From assembly GCA_002238965.1 (NCBI GenBank), contig MPNJ01000012.1, forward strand, positions 1-64,000: 64,000 bases of DNA, given 5' to 3'. Each line of letters begins with the position of its first letter. Within the stretch, counting starts at the first letter, position 1. The notes under the pieces were generated by a model, which was given only the letters and a program-made list of their open reading frames with translations, was not told the DNA's origin and did no database searches. Of the stretch, positions 8,991-17,631 are shown piece after piece. The stretch comes from Nitrospinae bacterium bin107. GTDB taxonomy: Bacteria; UBA8248. Position numbers and translations under genes: made by a program.

Positions 8991-10412
8991 ATGAGTGATG
9001 ACCTTTGCTTCACGAGCATTCACGATCTGGCGGGGATGATTCGCAAGAAGGAAATCTCCCCTGTCGAGGTGGCGGAAGCGCACCTTAGGCGCATCGAGGC
9101 GGTGAACCCCAGGCTGTTCGCCTACCAGACGGTGACGGCCGAACGCGCCATGGAAGCGGCGAAGTCCGCCGAGGCCGAGATAGCCGGTGGCCAGTGGCGC
9201 GGCCCCATGCACGGTGTTCCTTACGGGGCGAAGGACATTATCGAGACGGCGGGCGTGCTCACCACCCATGGTTCTTCCTTTCACCGTGACAACGTGCCCC
9301 GCGAGGATGCGGAGATTATCAGGCGCTTGAAGGACGCGGGCGCCGTCATGCTCGGCAAGACGGTCACGCACGAGTTCGCCGCGGCGGCGGTGAGCATCAA
9401 CCCGCACTACGGCACCGTGCGAAACCCCTGGGACACCGAGCGCATCGTCGGCGGTTCGAGCGGCGGCTCTGGGGCGGCGTGTGCGGCGGGGCTTGCGCCC
9501 GCGGCCATCGGTACGGATACGGGCGGCTCCATCAGAAACCCCGCTTCCCTGTGCGGGGGGGTGGGCTTCAAGGCGACCCACGGCCGGGTGAGCATTCGGG
9601 GCATCTGCCCCAACGCCCTGAGTCTCGACCATGCGGGGCCCATGACGCGCACGGCGCGCGACGCAGGAATAATGCTTCAGGCGGTGGCGGGCTATGACGC
9701 CCGGGATTCCAAGTGCCAAAATATCCCCGTTCCCGACTACACCGCGAGTATCGAGGACGGCGTGCGCGGGAGCCGCATCCTCGTCTGCCCTGATTTTCAC
9801 GGTCATGCCGAGGTGGATTCGGAGGTCACGGCGGCGTTCGAGGCGGCGGTGGAGGTGTTCCGCGCCTTGGGTGCTGTGGTGGAAGAGGTATCCTTCGCGC
9901 ACCACCAGAGGCTCATGGATTTCTTCCCCCTCATCTCGGGGCCTGAGTTCAGCGAGTTCCACAGGCCGTTTTTCGAAGAAAACCCGGATGGCTACGGGGA
10001 TGACGTGCGCGAGCGCATTGAGTGGTCGCTTCAGATCGCGCCGGATGATTACGTGCGCGCGATGAGAGAACGTGTTCTGGCCCAGCGCGAGGTCGCCGCG
10101 TTCTTTGAAGGCGCCGACGCCCTCATCCAGCCCGCCATGCCCTGCGTCGCCCCGCCGATAGAGACGCTCACCGTCCGGATGAACGGACGCGACGTATCTT
10201 ACAAGAACATCCACAGGCCGTTTCTCGCGCCGCACAACGCCACGGGCTTCCCGGCGCTCGTCACGCCGATGGGCCGGAATTCGGAGGGCATGCCGACCTC
10301 TCTCCAGATCGCGAGCGGCCCCTGGCGCGAGACAGACGTCCTGCGCGTGGCCCACGCCTATGAAGAAGCGACGCCCGAACTCAGGAACGAACGGCCCCCC
10401 GTGGGGGCGTGA
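8991..10412 (+). CDS. Amidase signature family enzyme
   Basis: A 473-residue amidase-signature hydrolase. The Ser-cisSer-Lys triad is complete: Lys81 in YGAKDI, Ser156 in GGSSGGS and Ser180 in TDTGGSIRNPA, with the 99- and 24-residue spacings of this family. ATG 8991 is favoured because AAGGAGG lies five bases before it. The reading frame continues upstream into mqnA without a stop, so a longer MqnA-amidase product cannot be excluded. Members cleave varied amides (for example glutamyl-tRNA, indoleacetamide, fatty amides); the substrate cannot be told from sequence. It has no known step in menaquinone synthesis. Confidence 0.9.
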   Translation: MSDDLCFTSIHDLAGMIRKKEISPVEVAEAHLRRIEAVNPRLFAYQTVTAERAMEAAKSAEAEIAGGQWRGPMHGVPYGAKDIIETAGVLTTHGSSFHRDNVPREDAEIIRRLKDAGAVMLGKTVTHEFAAAAVSINPHYGTVRNPWDTERIVGGSSGGSGAACAAGLAPAAIGTDTGGSIRNPASLCGGVGFKATHGRVSIRGICPNALSLDHAGPMTRTARDAGIMLQAVAGYDARDSKCQNIPVPDYTASIEDGVRGSRILVCPDFHGHAEVDSEVTAAFEAAVEVFRALGAVVEEVSFAHHQRLMDFFPLISGPEFSEFHRPFFEENPDGYGDDVRERIEWSLQIAPDDYVRAMRERVLAQREVAAFFEGADALIQPAMPCVAPPIETLTVRMNGRDVSYKNIHRPFLAPHNATGFPALVTPMGRNSEGMPTSLQIASGPWRETDVLRVAHAYEEATPELRNERPPVGA

Positions 10413-10483
10413 AACTTTTCATCGCCTAAAGGACAAAAGAGTCGGCCAAAGGGCCAAAGTGGCGAAACGAAAGGAGAAATACC

Positions 10484-11275
10484 TTGCCGAAAGCGCGCGT
10501 GAACGGAATCGACATCAACTACATCGAACGAGGCGAAGGAACGCCGCTTTTGCTGGTGCACGGGTTCCAGAACTCTCACTTCTCCTTCACGCCCCTCATC
10601 GACTGGCTGGCGGATCGCTTCCATGTGTACGCGCTCGATCTGCGCGGCCACGGCGATTCGGACAAGCCGCGCGGCCCCTACACCATCCAGACCTTCGCGG
10701 ATGACGTCGTGGGTTTTCTGGACGCCTTGGGCGTCGAGCGCACCGATTATCTCGGCCAGAGCATGGGCGGGCGCACGGGCACCATGGTGGGGATTCAGCA
10801 TCCAGATCGCCTGAGCCGCCTCATGCTCTCCGCCGCATCCGCAGGCCCGCCATCGGGCGCGTACCGGCAGATGTTCGAGGAGAACCTTCAGGTGGCCGAA
10901 ACCGAAGGGATGGAAGCGCTGCACGAATACAAGCTGCGCCGGGACGAAATCCCCGAGAGCCTGCGCGAGGGTCCCCTGGCCGAGGAGTACAGGGAGCGGT
11001 ACCTGAAGAACACGCCGCAGACGTTCGCCGATACCGCGAACGCGCTGTTCACAATGCCGGTATTAAAGGACGAGCTGCACAGAATCTCCGTACCCACCTG
11101 GGTGTGCCACGGGGAGAACGATGCGGGGCCCATCGATTTCAGCGAGGTGTATGCGAAGGGCGTGCCCGATTGCACGACTTCCATCATCCCCGATGCGGGC
11201 CACAGCGTCTTCTGGGATCAGCCGGGAGCCTTCATCGCGCAGATGGAAATATTCCTGGAGAAAAACCCCCTCTGA
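10484..11275 (+). CDS. Alpha/beta hydrolase
   Basis: A 263-residue alpha/beta-hydrolase-fold protein. It starts at TTG 10484, with AAAGGAG about nine bases upstream, and no ATG fits as well. The oxyanion block LLLVHGFQNSHFSF, LDLRGHGDSDKP, nucleophile elbow GQSMGG (Ser93), and C-terminal DAGHSVFWDQP (catalytic His) are all present, with an acidic residue in GENDAGP. The family includes esterases, haloperoxidase-like and C-C hydrolases. It sits 71 bases after the amidase and 24 bases before the cyclase gene, so probably in one transcript. The substrate is unknown. Confidence 0.88.
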   Translation: MPKARVNGIDINYIERGEGTPLLLVHGFQNSHFSFTPLIDWLADRFHVYALDLRGHGDSDKPRGPYTIQTFADDVVGFLDALGVERTDYLGQSMGGRTGTMVGIQHPDRLSRLMLSAASAGPPSGAYRQMFEENLQVAETEGMEALHEYKLRRDEIPESLREGPLAEEYRERYLKNTPQTFADTANALFTMPVLKDELHRISVPTWVCHGENDAGPIDFSEVYAKGVPDCTTSIIPDAGHSVFWDQPGAFIAQMEIFLEKNPL

Positions 11276-11299
11276 GCCGCCTGCCTGGAGATTGGTTTC

Positions 11300-13039
11300 A
11301 TGGCTTCTGATGCGTCTGCCCCGGCCTCATCCGTCGAACACTGGCGCAGGCGCATGAGCCTTGGCTCCGGCTGCGTTCTTTTCCTCTTTCTCATCACCCA
11401 TCTTTTGAATCACACCCTGGGTCTGGCCTCGCTCGCTGCGATGGACGCGGGCAGATTCTGGTTCCTGGGGTTCTGGCGAAGCGTCCCCGGCTCGGTGCTC
11501 TTTTATAGTTCGCTCATCCTGCATACGGCGCTTGCGATGTACGGCCTGTTTGGCCGCCGTAGCCTCAGGATGCCGCTCTGGGAGGGGGCCCAGATCGTTC
11601 TGGGCCTTTCCATCCCGCTGTTCATGATCTCACACGTCGTGGGCACGCGCCTGGCCCATGAGTGGTTCGGCACGCTGGATACCTACGAGCGCCTGATGTT
11701 CCTCTATTGGGAGCGCTCGCCCGACGTGGGCTTGAAACAGACGATTTTTCTGCTCATCGCCTGGACGCACGCCGGCGTGGGCCTCCACTACTGGCTGAGG
11801 CTCAAGCCCTGGTATTCGAAGTGGTTTCCGGCCTGTCTGTCCGTCATGGTGCTGGTCGCGGCCTTATCGCTGGCGGGCTTCAGCCAGGGCGGGCGCGAGG
11901 CGGCGCGGCTCTCGGCGGATGCGGAGTGGCGGCGCGGGATGCTCGCCCGAACCGGGATGCCCGACCGCGCGCAAAGAGAAGAACTCCACCTCGCGCGCGA
12001 CGCGCTCTGGTGGGGCTATCTGGGACTGGTCGCGCTGGTGTTCCTCGCGCGGGGAGCGCGCTGTGCGCGGGAGCGGATGCGCAAGACGTTTCGCGTCGCA
12101 TACGCGGGCGGACGGGAGGCCGTGGCGCCGGTGGGCTCCACCGTGCTGGAGGCGAGCCGCGCCGCAGGCGTCCCGCATGCTTCGGTTTGCGGGGGGCGCG
12201 GGCGGTGCTCCACTTGCCGGGTGAAACTGCTGGGCGGGGCGGATGCCATACCACCCGCGCAGGTTGAGGAGCAGCGCGTCCTGGAGCGCATCAAGGCCGC
12301 GCCCGACGTCCGCCTGGCGTGCCAGTTGCGGCCGGGGGCGGACCTCTCGGTCCTGCTCATGCTGCCCGCAGGTGCGGACGCGGCGCAGGGCTTTGCGCAA
12401 CGCGGCTACGCCACAGGACAGGAGCGCGGAGTGGCCGTCCTGTTCGCCGACTTGAGGGGCTTCACCCGCATCGCCGAGAAGAAACTCCCCTACGACGTCG
12501 TTTTCTTCCTCAACTGCTACTTCGAGGCGATGGGTGAGGCGATCACCAAAGAGGGGGGACTCATCAACCAGTTCGTGGGAGACGGCGTCATGGCGCTCTT
12601 TGGTGTGGAGGAGGGTCCTGAGGAGGGCTGCAGGCAGGCCTTGGCGGCGGCCTGCGCCATCGTGGACGCGCTCGACGGGATGAGCAAGACGCTTGCCGAT
12701 GAACTCGAAGAGCCTCTTCGCGTCGGCGTCGGAATACACACCGGCCCCACCGTGGTGGGCGAGATGGGCCGGGGCGTGGCGAAGTATCTCACGGCGGTGG
12801 GCGATACGGTGAACACGGCCAGCCGCCTTCAGGATTTGACGAAGGAATACGGCTGTCGGCTCGTCATCTCCTCTCTGGTCGCGGAGCGCGCAGGGGCGGA
12901 CGTCTCCGCCTTTCCCGCGCACCAGATCGAAGTGAGAAACCGCGCAGCACCTCTCACCATCCGCGCCATCGAGAATCCCCGCGATGTCGCTCTTGGGCGG
13001 GGGAACGACTCGCATCGCCGGTTCCATCTGTTGACCTGA
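11300..13039 (+). CDS. Cytochrome b-like / 2Fe-2S ferredoxin / class III cyclase fusion
   Basis: A 579-residue three-part signalling protein. Residues 20-250 have about six membrane helices with histidines suited to heme (34, 38, 75, 112, 120, 157, 163), resembling the SdhC-like membrane anchor. Residues 265-355 are a plant-type 2Fe-2S ferredoxin domain (Cys297, Cys303, Cys306, Cys341 in CGGRGRCSTC and LACQ). Residues 375-535 are a class III nucleotide cyclase domain with metal aspartates Asp384 (FADLRGFT) and Asp428 (VGDGVMALFG), and GDTVNTASRL. The usual adenine-binding Lys before GDG is Gln424. Cyclases with diheme SdhC-like anchors are known from rhizobia (CyaC). Its place inside the menaquinone cluster suggests redox or quinone sensing, which is inference. 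Confidence 0.88.
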   Translation: MASDASAPASSVEHWRRRMSLGSGCVLFLFLITHLLNHTLGLASLAAMDAGRFWFLGFWRSVPGSVLFYSSLILHTALAMYGLFGRRSLRMPLWEGAQIVLGLSIPLFMISHVVGTRLAHEWFGTLDTYERLMFLYWERSPDVGLKQTIFLLIAWTHAGVGLHYWLRLKPWYSKWFPACLSVMVLVAALSLAGFSQGGREAARLSADAEWRRGMLARTGMPDRAQREELHLARDALWWGYLGLVALVFLARGARCARERMRKTFRVAYAGGREAVAPVGSTVLEASRAAGVPHASVCGGRGRCSTCRVKLLGGADAIPPAQVEEQRVLERIKAAPDVRLACQLRPGADLSVLLMLPAGADAAQGFAQRGYATGQERGVAVLFADLRGFTRIAEKKLPYDVVFFLNCYFEAMGEAITKEGGLINQFVGDGVMALFGVEEGPEEGCRQALAAACAIVDALDGMSKTLADELEEPLRVGVGIHTGPTVVGEMGRGVAKYLTAVGDTVNTASRLQDLTKEYGCRLVISSLVAERAGADVSAFPAHQIEVRNRAAPLTIRAIENPRDVALGRGNDSHRRFHLLT

Positions 13040-13091
13040 TCGCGGCTCTCCCGCATTATTCCCAGGGCTTGAGATAACCTTGAGGAAACCC

Positions 13092-14171
13092 ATGACCACG
13101 GCGACGACGGCGTTCTACGAGGCGATTGAAAAGGCGGCGGCGGGCGAGCGCCTCTCTTATGAGGAAGGCCTCGCCCTGCTCGAAGGGGACGACCTCGTCG
13201 CCCTGGGCGCCGCGGCGGACGACTTGCGCGCGCGGCTGCACCCCGAGGGCTACGCCACCTATTGCGTGGACAGGAACATCAACTACACGAACGTGTGCGA
13301 CGTCTACTGCACCTTCTGCGCGTTCTACCGTCCGCCGGGCGATCACCCGGAAAGCTACATCCGCACGCGCGACGAGATAAGACAGAAACTCGATGAGCTC
13401 TACGCCGTGGGAGGCCGCCAGATCCTGCTCCAGGGGGGGCATCACCCCGACCTCCGGATCGAATGGTACGAGGAGCTCTTCTCCTGGATGAAGAGTGAGT
13501 TTCCGGACCTCCATCTCCACGCCTTGAGTCCGCCCGAGATTCACCACATCGCCCGGCTCGAGGACATGCCTTACGAGGTGGTGCTCACGCGCCTGAATGC
13601 TGCGGGCTTGGATTCCGTGCCGGGCGGCGGCGGCGAGATTCTGGTCGACCGCGTGCGCGACAAGATTTCGCGGCTCAAAGTCGACACGGAAGGCTGGCTC
13701 GGGGTCATGCGCGCCGCCCACAACCTGGGCATCCGCTCCAGCGCCACGATGATGTTCGGCCACGTGGAAACCGATGCCGAACGGGTCGAACACTTACACC
13801 GCCTGCGCAAACTCCAGGACGAGACGGGCGGCTTCACGGCCTATATCTGCTGGACGTTCCAGAACGACGGCGCGGCGCCGCTCAAGGCCCAGACGGTGGG
13901 CAGCAGCGAATATCTCAGGATGCTGGCCATCAGCCGCCTCTATCTGGACAACATCGCGAACTTCCAGTCCTCCTGGGTGACGCAGGGCATGAAGATAGGC
14001 GAGATATCGCTCCACTACGGCTGCAACGACATGGGTTCCACCATGCTGGAGGAAAACGTGGTGAGCGCTGCCGGCACCACCTACGCCCTGAACGAGGACG
14101 ACCTCCACCGCATGGCGCGAAACGCCGGCTTCACGCCCAGGCGGCGCAACTTCTTCTACGAACTGATCTAG
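13092..14171 (+). CDS. mqnC: Cyclic dehypoxanthinyl futalosine synthase MqnC
   Basis: A 359-residue radical SAM enzyme that cyclises dehypoxanthinyl futalosine. The signature NINYTNVC-DVYC-TFC-AFYRPP gives Cys69, Cys73 and Cys76 (CX3CX2C). Further family blocks are ILLQGGHHPDLRIEWYE, LDSVPGGGGEILVDRVR and SSATMMFGHVET. ATG 13092 is preferred over the TTG at 13080 because GAGGAA lies four bases before it. MqnC is a paralogue of MqnE and shares its fold. MqnB and MqnD, needed to complete the pathway, are not in the window. Confidence 0.94.
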   Translation: MTTATTAFYEAIEKAAAGERLSYEEGLALLEGDDLVALGAAADDLRARLHPEGYATYCVDRNINYTNVCDVYCTFCAFYRPPGDHPESYIRTRDEIRQKLDELYAVGGRQILLQGGHHPDLRIEWYEELFSWMKSEFPDLHLHALSPPEIHHIARLEDMPYEVVLTRLNAAGLDSVPGGGGEILVDRVRDKISRLKVDTEGWLGVMRAAHNLGIRSSATMMFGHVETDAERVEHLHRLRKLQDETGGFTAYICWTFQNDGAAPLKAQTVGSSEYLRMLAISRLYLDNIANFQSSWVTQGMKIGEISLHYGCNDMGSTMLEENVVSAAGTTYALNEDDLHRMARNAGFTPRRRNFFYELI

Positions 14172-14184
14172 TAACGCCTTTCCC

Positions 14185-15468
14185 GTGACGACGGAATCGC
14201 CCCGAACGCCCCAAAAGCAGAAGATGGAGCTTTGGGTGGCGGACCTGGTCTGTCCGGTGGCCGGGCCGCCCATCCGGCGCGGCGCTGTCCTGACCTCCTC
14301 CGGCCGCGTTTTGGCTGTTGGAGAAGAAGCATTCGTACGCCCTGCGGAACCCGTGGCCGAAGAGCGCGACTTCGGGCGCGCTATCCTGATTCCCGGCCTC
14401 GTCAACGCGCACACGCATCTCGAACTCTCGGGCCTCAAGCGAAAGCCCGGCCCGATGGAGGATTGGATAATCTCCCTCGTGCGCGAGATGAGGGGCTGGC
14501 CCGCGCATCTGTTTCTGGCTTCGGCGCAGATCGGCGCCGCAGCGAGCCTGGCGGCGGGCGTCACTTGTGTGGGCGACGTCTCGACTTCGGGAGAGAGCGC
14601 CACGGCGATAGCGGGCGCCGGGATGCGCGGCGTGGTGTTCCACGAGATGCTGGGGCTCGACCCTGCGCGGGCGGATGAGGTTCTGGCGGAAAAAATGAAG
14701 GCGTGTGACCTGTTTCCCGAATATAAGGGCCTCATACCGGACGCCGTGCGGCATGGGCTGAGTCCCCATGCGCCCTACAGCGCATCGCTCGCTCTTTACC
14801 GCGCCGTGCGCGATGAGGCGAGATCGAGAGGCTGGCCCGTGGCGACGCACCTGGGCGAGAGCATGCATGAGGTCGAATTCCTGCAAGACGGCGGCGGCGC
14901 GCTCGCGAGAGTCCACCATGAGTTGAACGGTCAGCTTCACGGCTTCAAGCCCTCGGGTCTTCGCCCCGCCGCCCATCTCGATCTCACGGGCGCGCTGGGT
15001 GGCTTAACCCTCGCCGTTCACGCGAACCAGACGAACCCCGAAGACTGGACGCTGCTCAGGAAGAACAGGGTGTGCGTCTGTCTTTGTCCGCGCTCGGCGC
15101 GTTTTTTCGAGCACCCCTTCGCCGATGCGGCGCGCATGCGCGAGGCGGGTCTGGAGCTTTGCCTGGGAACCGACAGCCTGGCGAGCAGCCCCTCCCTCTC
15201 GCTCCTGGACGAGGCCCGCGCCCTTCGCGAGGCGGACGTGGAGATAGGTGATAGCGAACTGCTCGATATGTGCACGCGCGCGGGCGCCGAGGCGCTCGGC
15301 TTCGATAACCTGGGCGTCCTGAAGCCCGGCGGCGCGGCCGATTTCTGCGTCGTCTGTCCGCCTCGCGGCACGGGCGGGTTTAACCTGGGCGATGTGTTCG
15401 ACCCGGGCGCGTTCGTCGTCTGCACCGTCACGAACGGGGAAGTCCGCTACGAGGTGCCGAGCGGTTGA
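14185..15468 (+). CDS. Aminodeoxyfutalosine deaminase-like amidohydrolase
   Basis: A 427-residue metal-dependent amidohydrolase of the ATZ/TRZ/SAH-deaminase branch. Metal ligands appear as NAHTHLEL (His76, His78), SPHAPYS, ATHLGES and LGTDSLASSPSLSL. It starts 13 bases after mqnC, and in several bacteria an enzyme of this group (MqnX) deaminates aminofutalosine to futalosine, which fits the neighbours mqnE, mqnA and mqnC. The start may be GTG 14185 or ATG 14224; neither has a strong ribosome site. The pathway assignment rests on context, since related enzymes deaminate other purines. Confidence 0.82.
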   Translation: MTTESPRTPQKQKMELWVADLVCPVAGPPIRRGAVLTSSGRVLAVGEEAFVRPAEPVAEERDFGRAILIPGLVNAHTHLELSGLKRKPGPMEDWIISLVREMRGWPAHLFLASAQIGAAASLAAGVTCVGDVSTSGESATAIAGAGMRGVVFHEMLGLDPARADEVLAEKMKACDLFPEYKGLIPDAVRHGLSPHAPYSASLALYRAVRDEARSRGWPVATHLGESMHEVEFLQDGGGALARVHHELNGQLHGFKPSGLRPAAHLDLTGALGGLTLAVHANQTNPEDWTLLRKNRVCVCLCPRSARFFEHPFADAARMREAGLELCLGTDSLASSPSLSLLDEARALREADVEIGDSELLDMCTRAGAEALGFDNLGVLKPGGAADFCVVCPPRGTGGFNLGDVFDPGAFVVCTVTNGEVRYEVPSG

Positions 15469-15601
15469 TGCTTTTTCGCAGCATTCGCACGGACGCGGAA
15501 TGCGCGCCGGTATCCTGTGTGGTATAAACCCGAAAAATTTTCGTGCTCAACGCATCTTTTCACATACGAGGCGAGAGGCCTCTCAGGGAGAATGAGTATC
15601 C

Positions 15602-16207
15602 ATGGCGAGAAAATTACCGAATTTCGATAATTCCAACTGGAAGACCCGCAAGGCCCGCTACGACGTGGCCGAGGCGAGCATCGGCCGCGTGCTGACTGTC
15701 CGCATGGCGCCGGGGGATGATCTGTTCGGCACGACGCTCAAGATATGCCAGGAGAAGAATGTGAAGGCGGGCGTCATCCTGAGCGTGGCGGCGAGCCTGC
15801 AGAAGGCGGTGCTCAGAAACGTCTGGCAGTTCCCCGACCCGTTCCCCATCAACGACGAGTGCCGCATCTTCACGCCCATAGGCGGCCCGCTCGAACTCCT
15901 GCAGATGAGCGGCAACATCACGCAGACTGAGGCGGGCGAGCCCTACCTCCACGCCCACGTCACCATCTCGATGGGCCGTCCCGAGGCGACGTGCTTCGGC
16001 GGACACCTGGTGGAGGGGTGCACCATCTTCAGCACGTGCGAGATGGTCATCGCCGAGTTGGCGGACATCTCCTTCATGCGCCTGATGGACAAGCACACCC
16101 GCGTGGGCGAGGTCTTCGGCATCGAGACGAACGGGAAATCCGACGCCGCGATCAAGAAAGAGATCACCAAGCGCAAGTCGCGTCCCAAGCCCAAGGGCGT
16201 GCGGTAG
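15602..16207 (+). CDS. PPC/PCC-domain protein (DUF296)
   Basis: A 201-residue protein with a PPC (plant and prokaryote conserved) domain. The blocks GRVLTVRMAPGDDLFGTTLKICQEK, AGVILSVAASLQKAVLR, ELLQMSGNI and PYLHAHVTISM with FGGHLVEGC are family hallmarks; the two His of LHAHV and the GGHL motif line a pocket in known structures. The last 25 residues are strongly basic (KKEITKRKSRPKPKGVR). Bacterial PPC proteins are trimers of unknown role, and in plants the domain accompanies AT-hooks. It is followed by a clear terminator. Confidence 0.82.
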   Translation: MARKLPNFDNSNWKTRKARYDVAEASIGRVLTVRMAPGDDLFGTTLKICQEKNVKAGVILSVAASLQKAVLRNVWQFPDPFPINDECRIFTPIGGPLELLQMSGNITQTEAGEPYLHAHVTISMGRPEATCFGGHLVEGCTIFSTCEMVIAELADISFMRLMDKHTRVGEVFGIETNGKSDAAIKKEITKRKSRPKPKGVR

Positions 16208-16236
16208 ATTGTAAGAGAATCATCCGAGTCGAGTTT

Positions 16237-16272
16237 CGAGGGGCCGCTCCGCCGGGGGCGGCCTCTTTTTTT
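16237..16272 (+). terminator. Intrinsic terminator after the PPC-domain gene
   Basis: GAGG(GG)CCGC pairs with GCGGCCTC across a short loop, with two bulged G, followed directly by TTTTTTT. Confidence 0.8.
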
Positions 16273-16454
16273 GAGCGAGCCACGCTAGAGGGGATTGTTG
16301 AAAAAGCTCTGATTTCGTGATTCGGCGTGTGTAGTCGACCGGGGAGTGCTTACGGATTTTGTTTTTGTCGGCATGCGCTGGAATGACGGCCCAAAACGAA
16401 TCACATGCGCCCACAGGTGGTCGCCCGATTGGCCGGAAAGAACGAAGCAGTGGT

Positions 16455-16587
16455 GTAGGGGTCGCATAAATGCGACCCGTGATTTGATATTCGCCATTTT
16501 GGGGTTATGGACGCGTTTTGGGTGGGGGAATTGCCGATGAGCGTTGTTTTGGTTCGTCCGCATGGGTCGCATATATGCGACCCCTAC
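16455..16587. repeat. Pair of inverted GTAGGGGTCGCATA palindromes
   Basis: At 16455-16478 GTAGGGGTCGCATAAATGCGACCC, itself a palindrome around its centre, and at 16564-16587 its reverse complement with one central mismatch. About 85 bases lie between. The GTAGGG ends resemble those of the palindrome at 58121. Confidence 0.75.
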
Positions 16588-16684
16588 AAGTCGACCCCTC
16601 TCCCCTCAAGTGGGGAGTCATTTGATAAGCGTATTTCGATAGAGAAATCAATCCTCTGTTATTGAGGGACCTTTCCAATTCCCC

Positions 16685-17236
16685 CTACAGCCAGCGGCGC
16701 ACGCTCTGGCAGTATACGCCGTATTCCTCGCCGAATTTCTCCGCGAGGTAGTCCTCCTCGCGCGCGATGATGGCCACCTGCACTGTGGCGAGGAGCGGCG
16801 CGCCCAGAACGAATATCCACAAGTTGTTGAGGAAAATTCCGAGTCCCAGAAAGAGGCACATGTAGCCGAGATAGATAGGATTCCGCGAGAAGCGGTAGGG
16901 CCCCTCCGTGATGAGGGCGTGCGTGGGCTTGTTCGTCTCATGGTTCGTGCGGGTGTCCCTGTAGCAGACGAGGGAGGTCGAATTCAGGACGGCGCCTGCA
17001 ATCACCAGCCCGACCCCGAGCGTGAAGCGCACGTTCTCCGGGAAGGCGTAGGTGGGGAACAGGGTGTCGAAGCCCACGCCCATGATGAAGTACATCACGA
17101 AATACCAGCCCGGCTTGATGGGTATCTCAGGGCGGTCCTCAGGCTCCTCCCCCTGGGGTTCGGGGCTTTTGTCCTTCCAGGGCATGAGCTTGTTCGGGTC
17201 GTCGAAATCCGTGAATCGCTTGAACCAGTCTTTCAT
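16685..17236 (-). CDS. Isoprenylcysteine carboxyl methyltransferase-family membrane protein
   Basis: A 183-residue membrane protein of the ICMT/phospholipid-methyltransferase fold. An acidic, soluble N-terminus (to about residue 38) is followed by four to five hydrophobic helices. The SAM-binding signature is HALITEGPYRFSRNPIYLGYM, and EEDYLAEKFGEEYGVYCQSVRRW closes the chain, both standard for the family. Such bacterial enzymes methylate small membrane-soluble molecules or metals; the substrate is unknown. It follows the AhpD-like selenoprotein gene by 11 bases on the same strand, so the two are probably cotranscribed. Confidence 0.85.
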   Translation of the reverse strand: MKDWFKRFTDFDDPNKLMPWKDKSPEPQGEEPEDRPEIPIKPGWYFVMYFIMGVGFDTLFPTYAFPENVRFTLGVGLVIAGAVLNSTSLVCYRDTRTNHETNKPTHALITEGPYRFSRNPIYLGYMCLFLGLGIFLNNLWIFVLGAPLLATVQVAIIAREEDYLAEKFGEEYGVYCQSVRRWL

Positions 17237-17247
17237 CCGCTAAGTCT

Positions 17248-17520
17248 CTAGGAGTCGCTTTGGTTGCGGGAAGCCTTGTAGCGCTGGTTCATGCTCTGGG
17301 CGACCCCCGCCATGACGGCGGCTGTCAGGTCGAATGCGGCGTCGAGCGTCTCTTCGGAGAGGCCCGCTTTCCCGGCGTCCGCCAGGCGGCGGTCCACTCA
17401 CGGCTGGCAGTTGCGCAAGATGGCGATGGCGAGGCCCATCAGGATTTTCTCGCGGTCGGTGAGCAGGTCCACTTTATGGGCGTCGCGGTAGAACTGGCGA
17501 AAATCGGCGCGCTCCGTCAT
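17248..17520 (-). CDS. AhpD-like protein with CxxU motif, candidate selenoprotein
   Basis: A 90-residue frame from ATG 17520 (with AGAGGAGAAAAA before it) to TAG 17248, interrupted only by TGA at codon 41. The frame reads RNCQP, then TGA, then VDRRLADAGKAGL, and MAGVAQSMNQRY near the end. AhpD / carboxymuconolactone-decarboxylase-type proteins carry a redox CxxC followed by a His/Arg-rich helix; here the TGA falls exactly on the second cysteine, giving Cys38-x-x-Sec41. Coding continues in frame with family-like sequence after the TGA. Selenocysteine-containing AhpD-like proteins are known. A stop mutation is the alternative. A thiol peroxidase or disulfide reductase role is inferred. Confidence 0.8.
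17379..17400 (-). promoter_or_regulatory. Sec UGA codon and possible SECIS hairpin
   Basis: TGA is at 17400-17398 on the minus strand. Five bases after it, CCGCC-GCCT-GGCGG (17392-17379) can form a small hairpin. Bacterial SECIS elements sit just downstream of the UGA; whether this one fits SelB needs folding. Confidence 0.45.
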
Positions 17521-17631
17521 TTTTTCTCCTCTCGGGTGGCGAACGGTGGAATCGCTGGATTATAAGGGGGCGTATGCGCATTCTCAATCATTCGTGGGCT
17601 TCTGGCGCCTTTCATAAAAAAGGATGAATAA

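Larger units (their letters stand above)
16208..16684. other. Non-coding, repeat-bearing spacer
   Basis: Apart from the terminator at 16237, no gene is supported in these 477 bases. It holds a GTTGAAAAAGCTC motif (near 16298) related to those near 926 and 29770, and a pair of inverted palindromes (16455-16587). The sequence is less GC-rich than the flanking genes. Confidence 0.6.
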
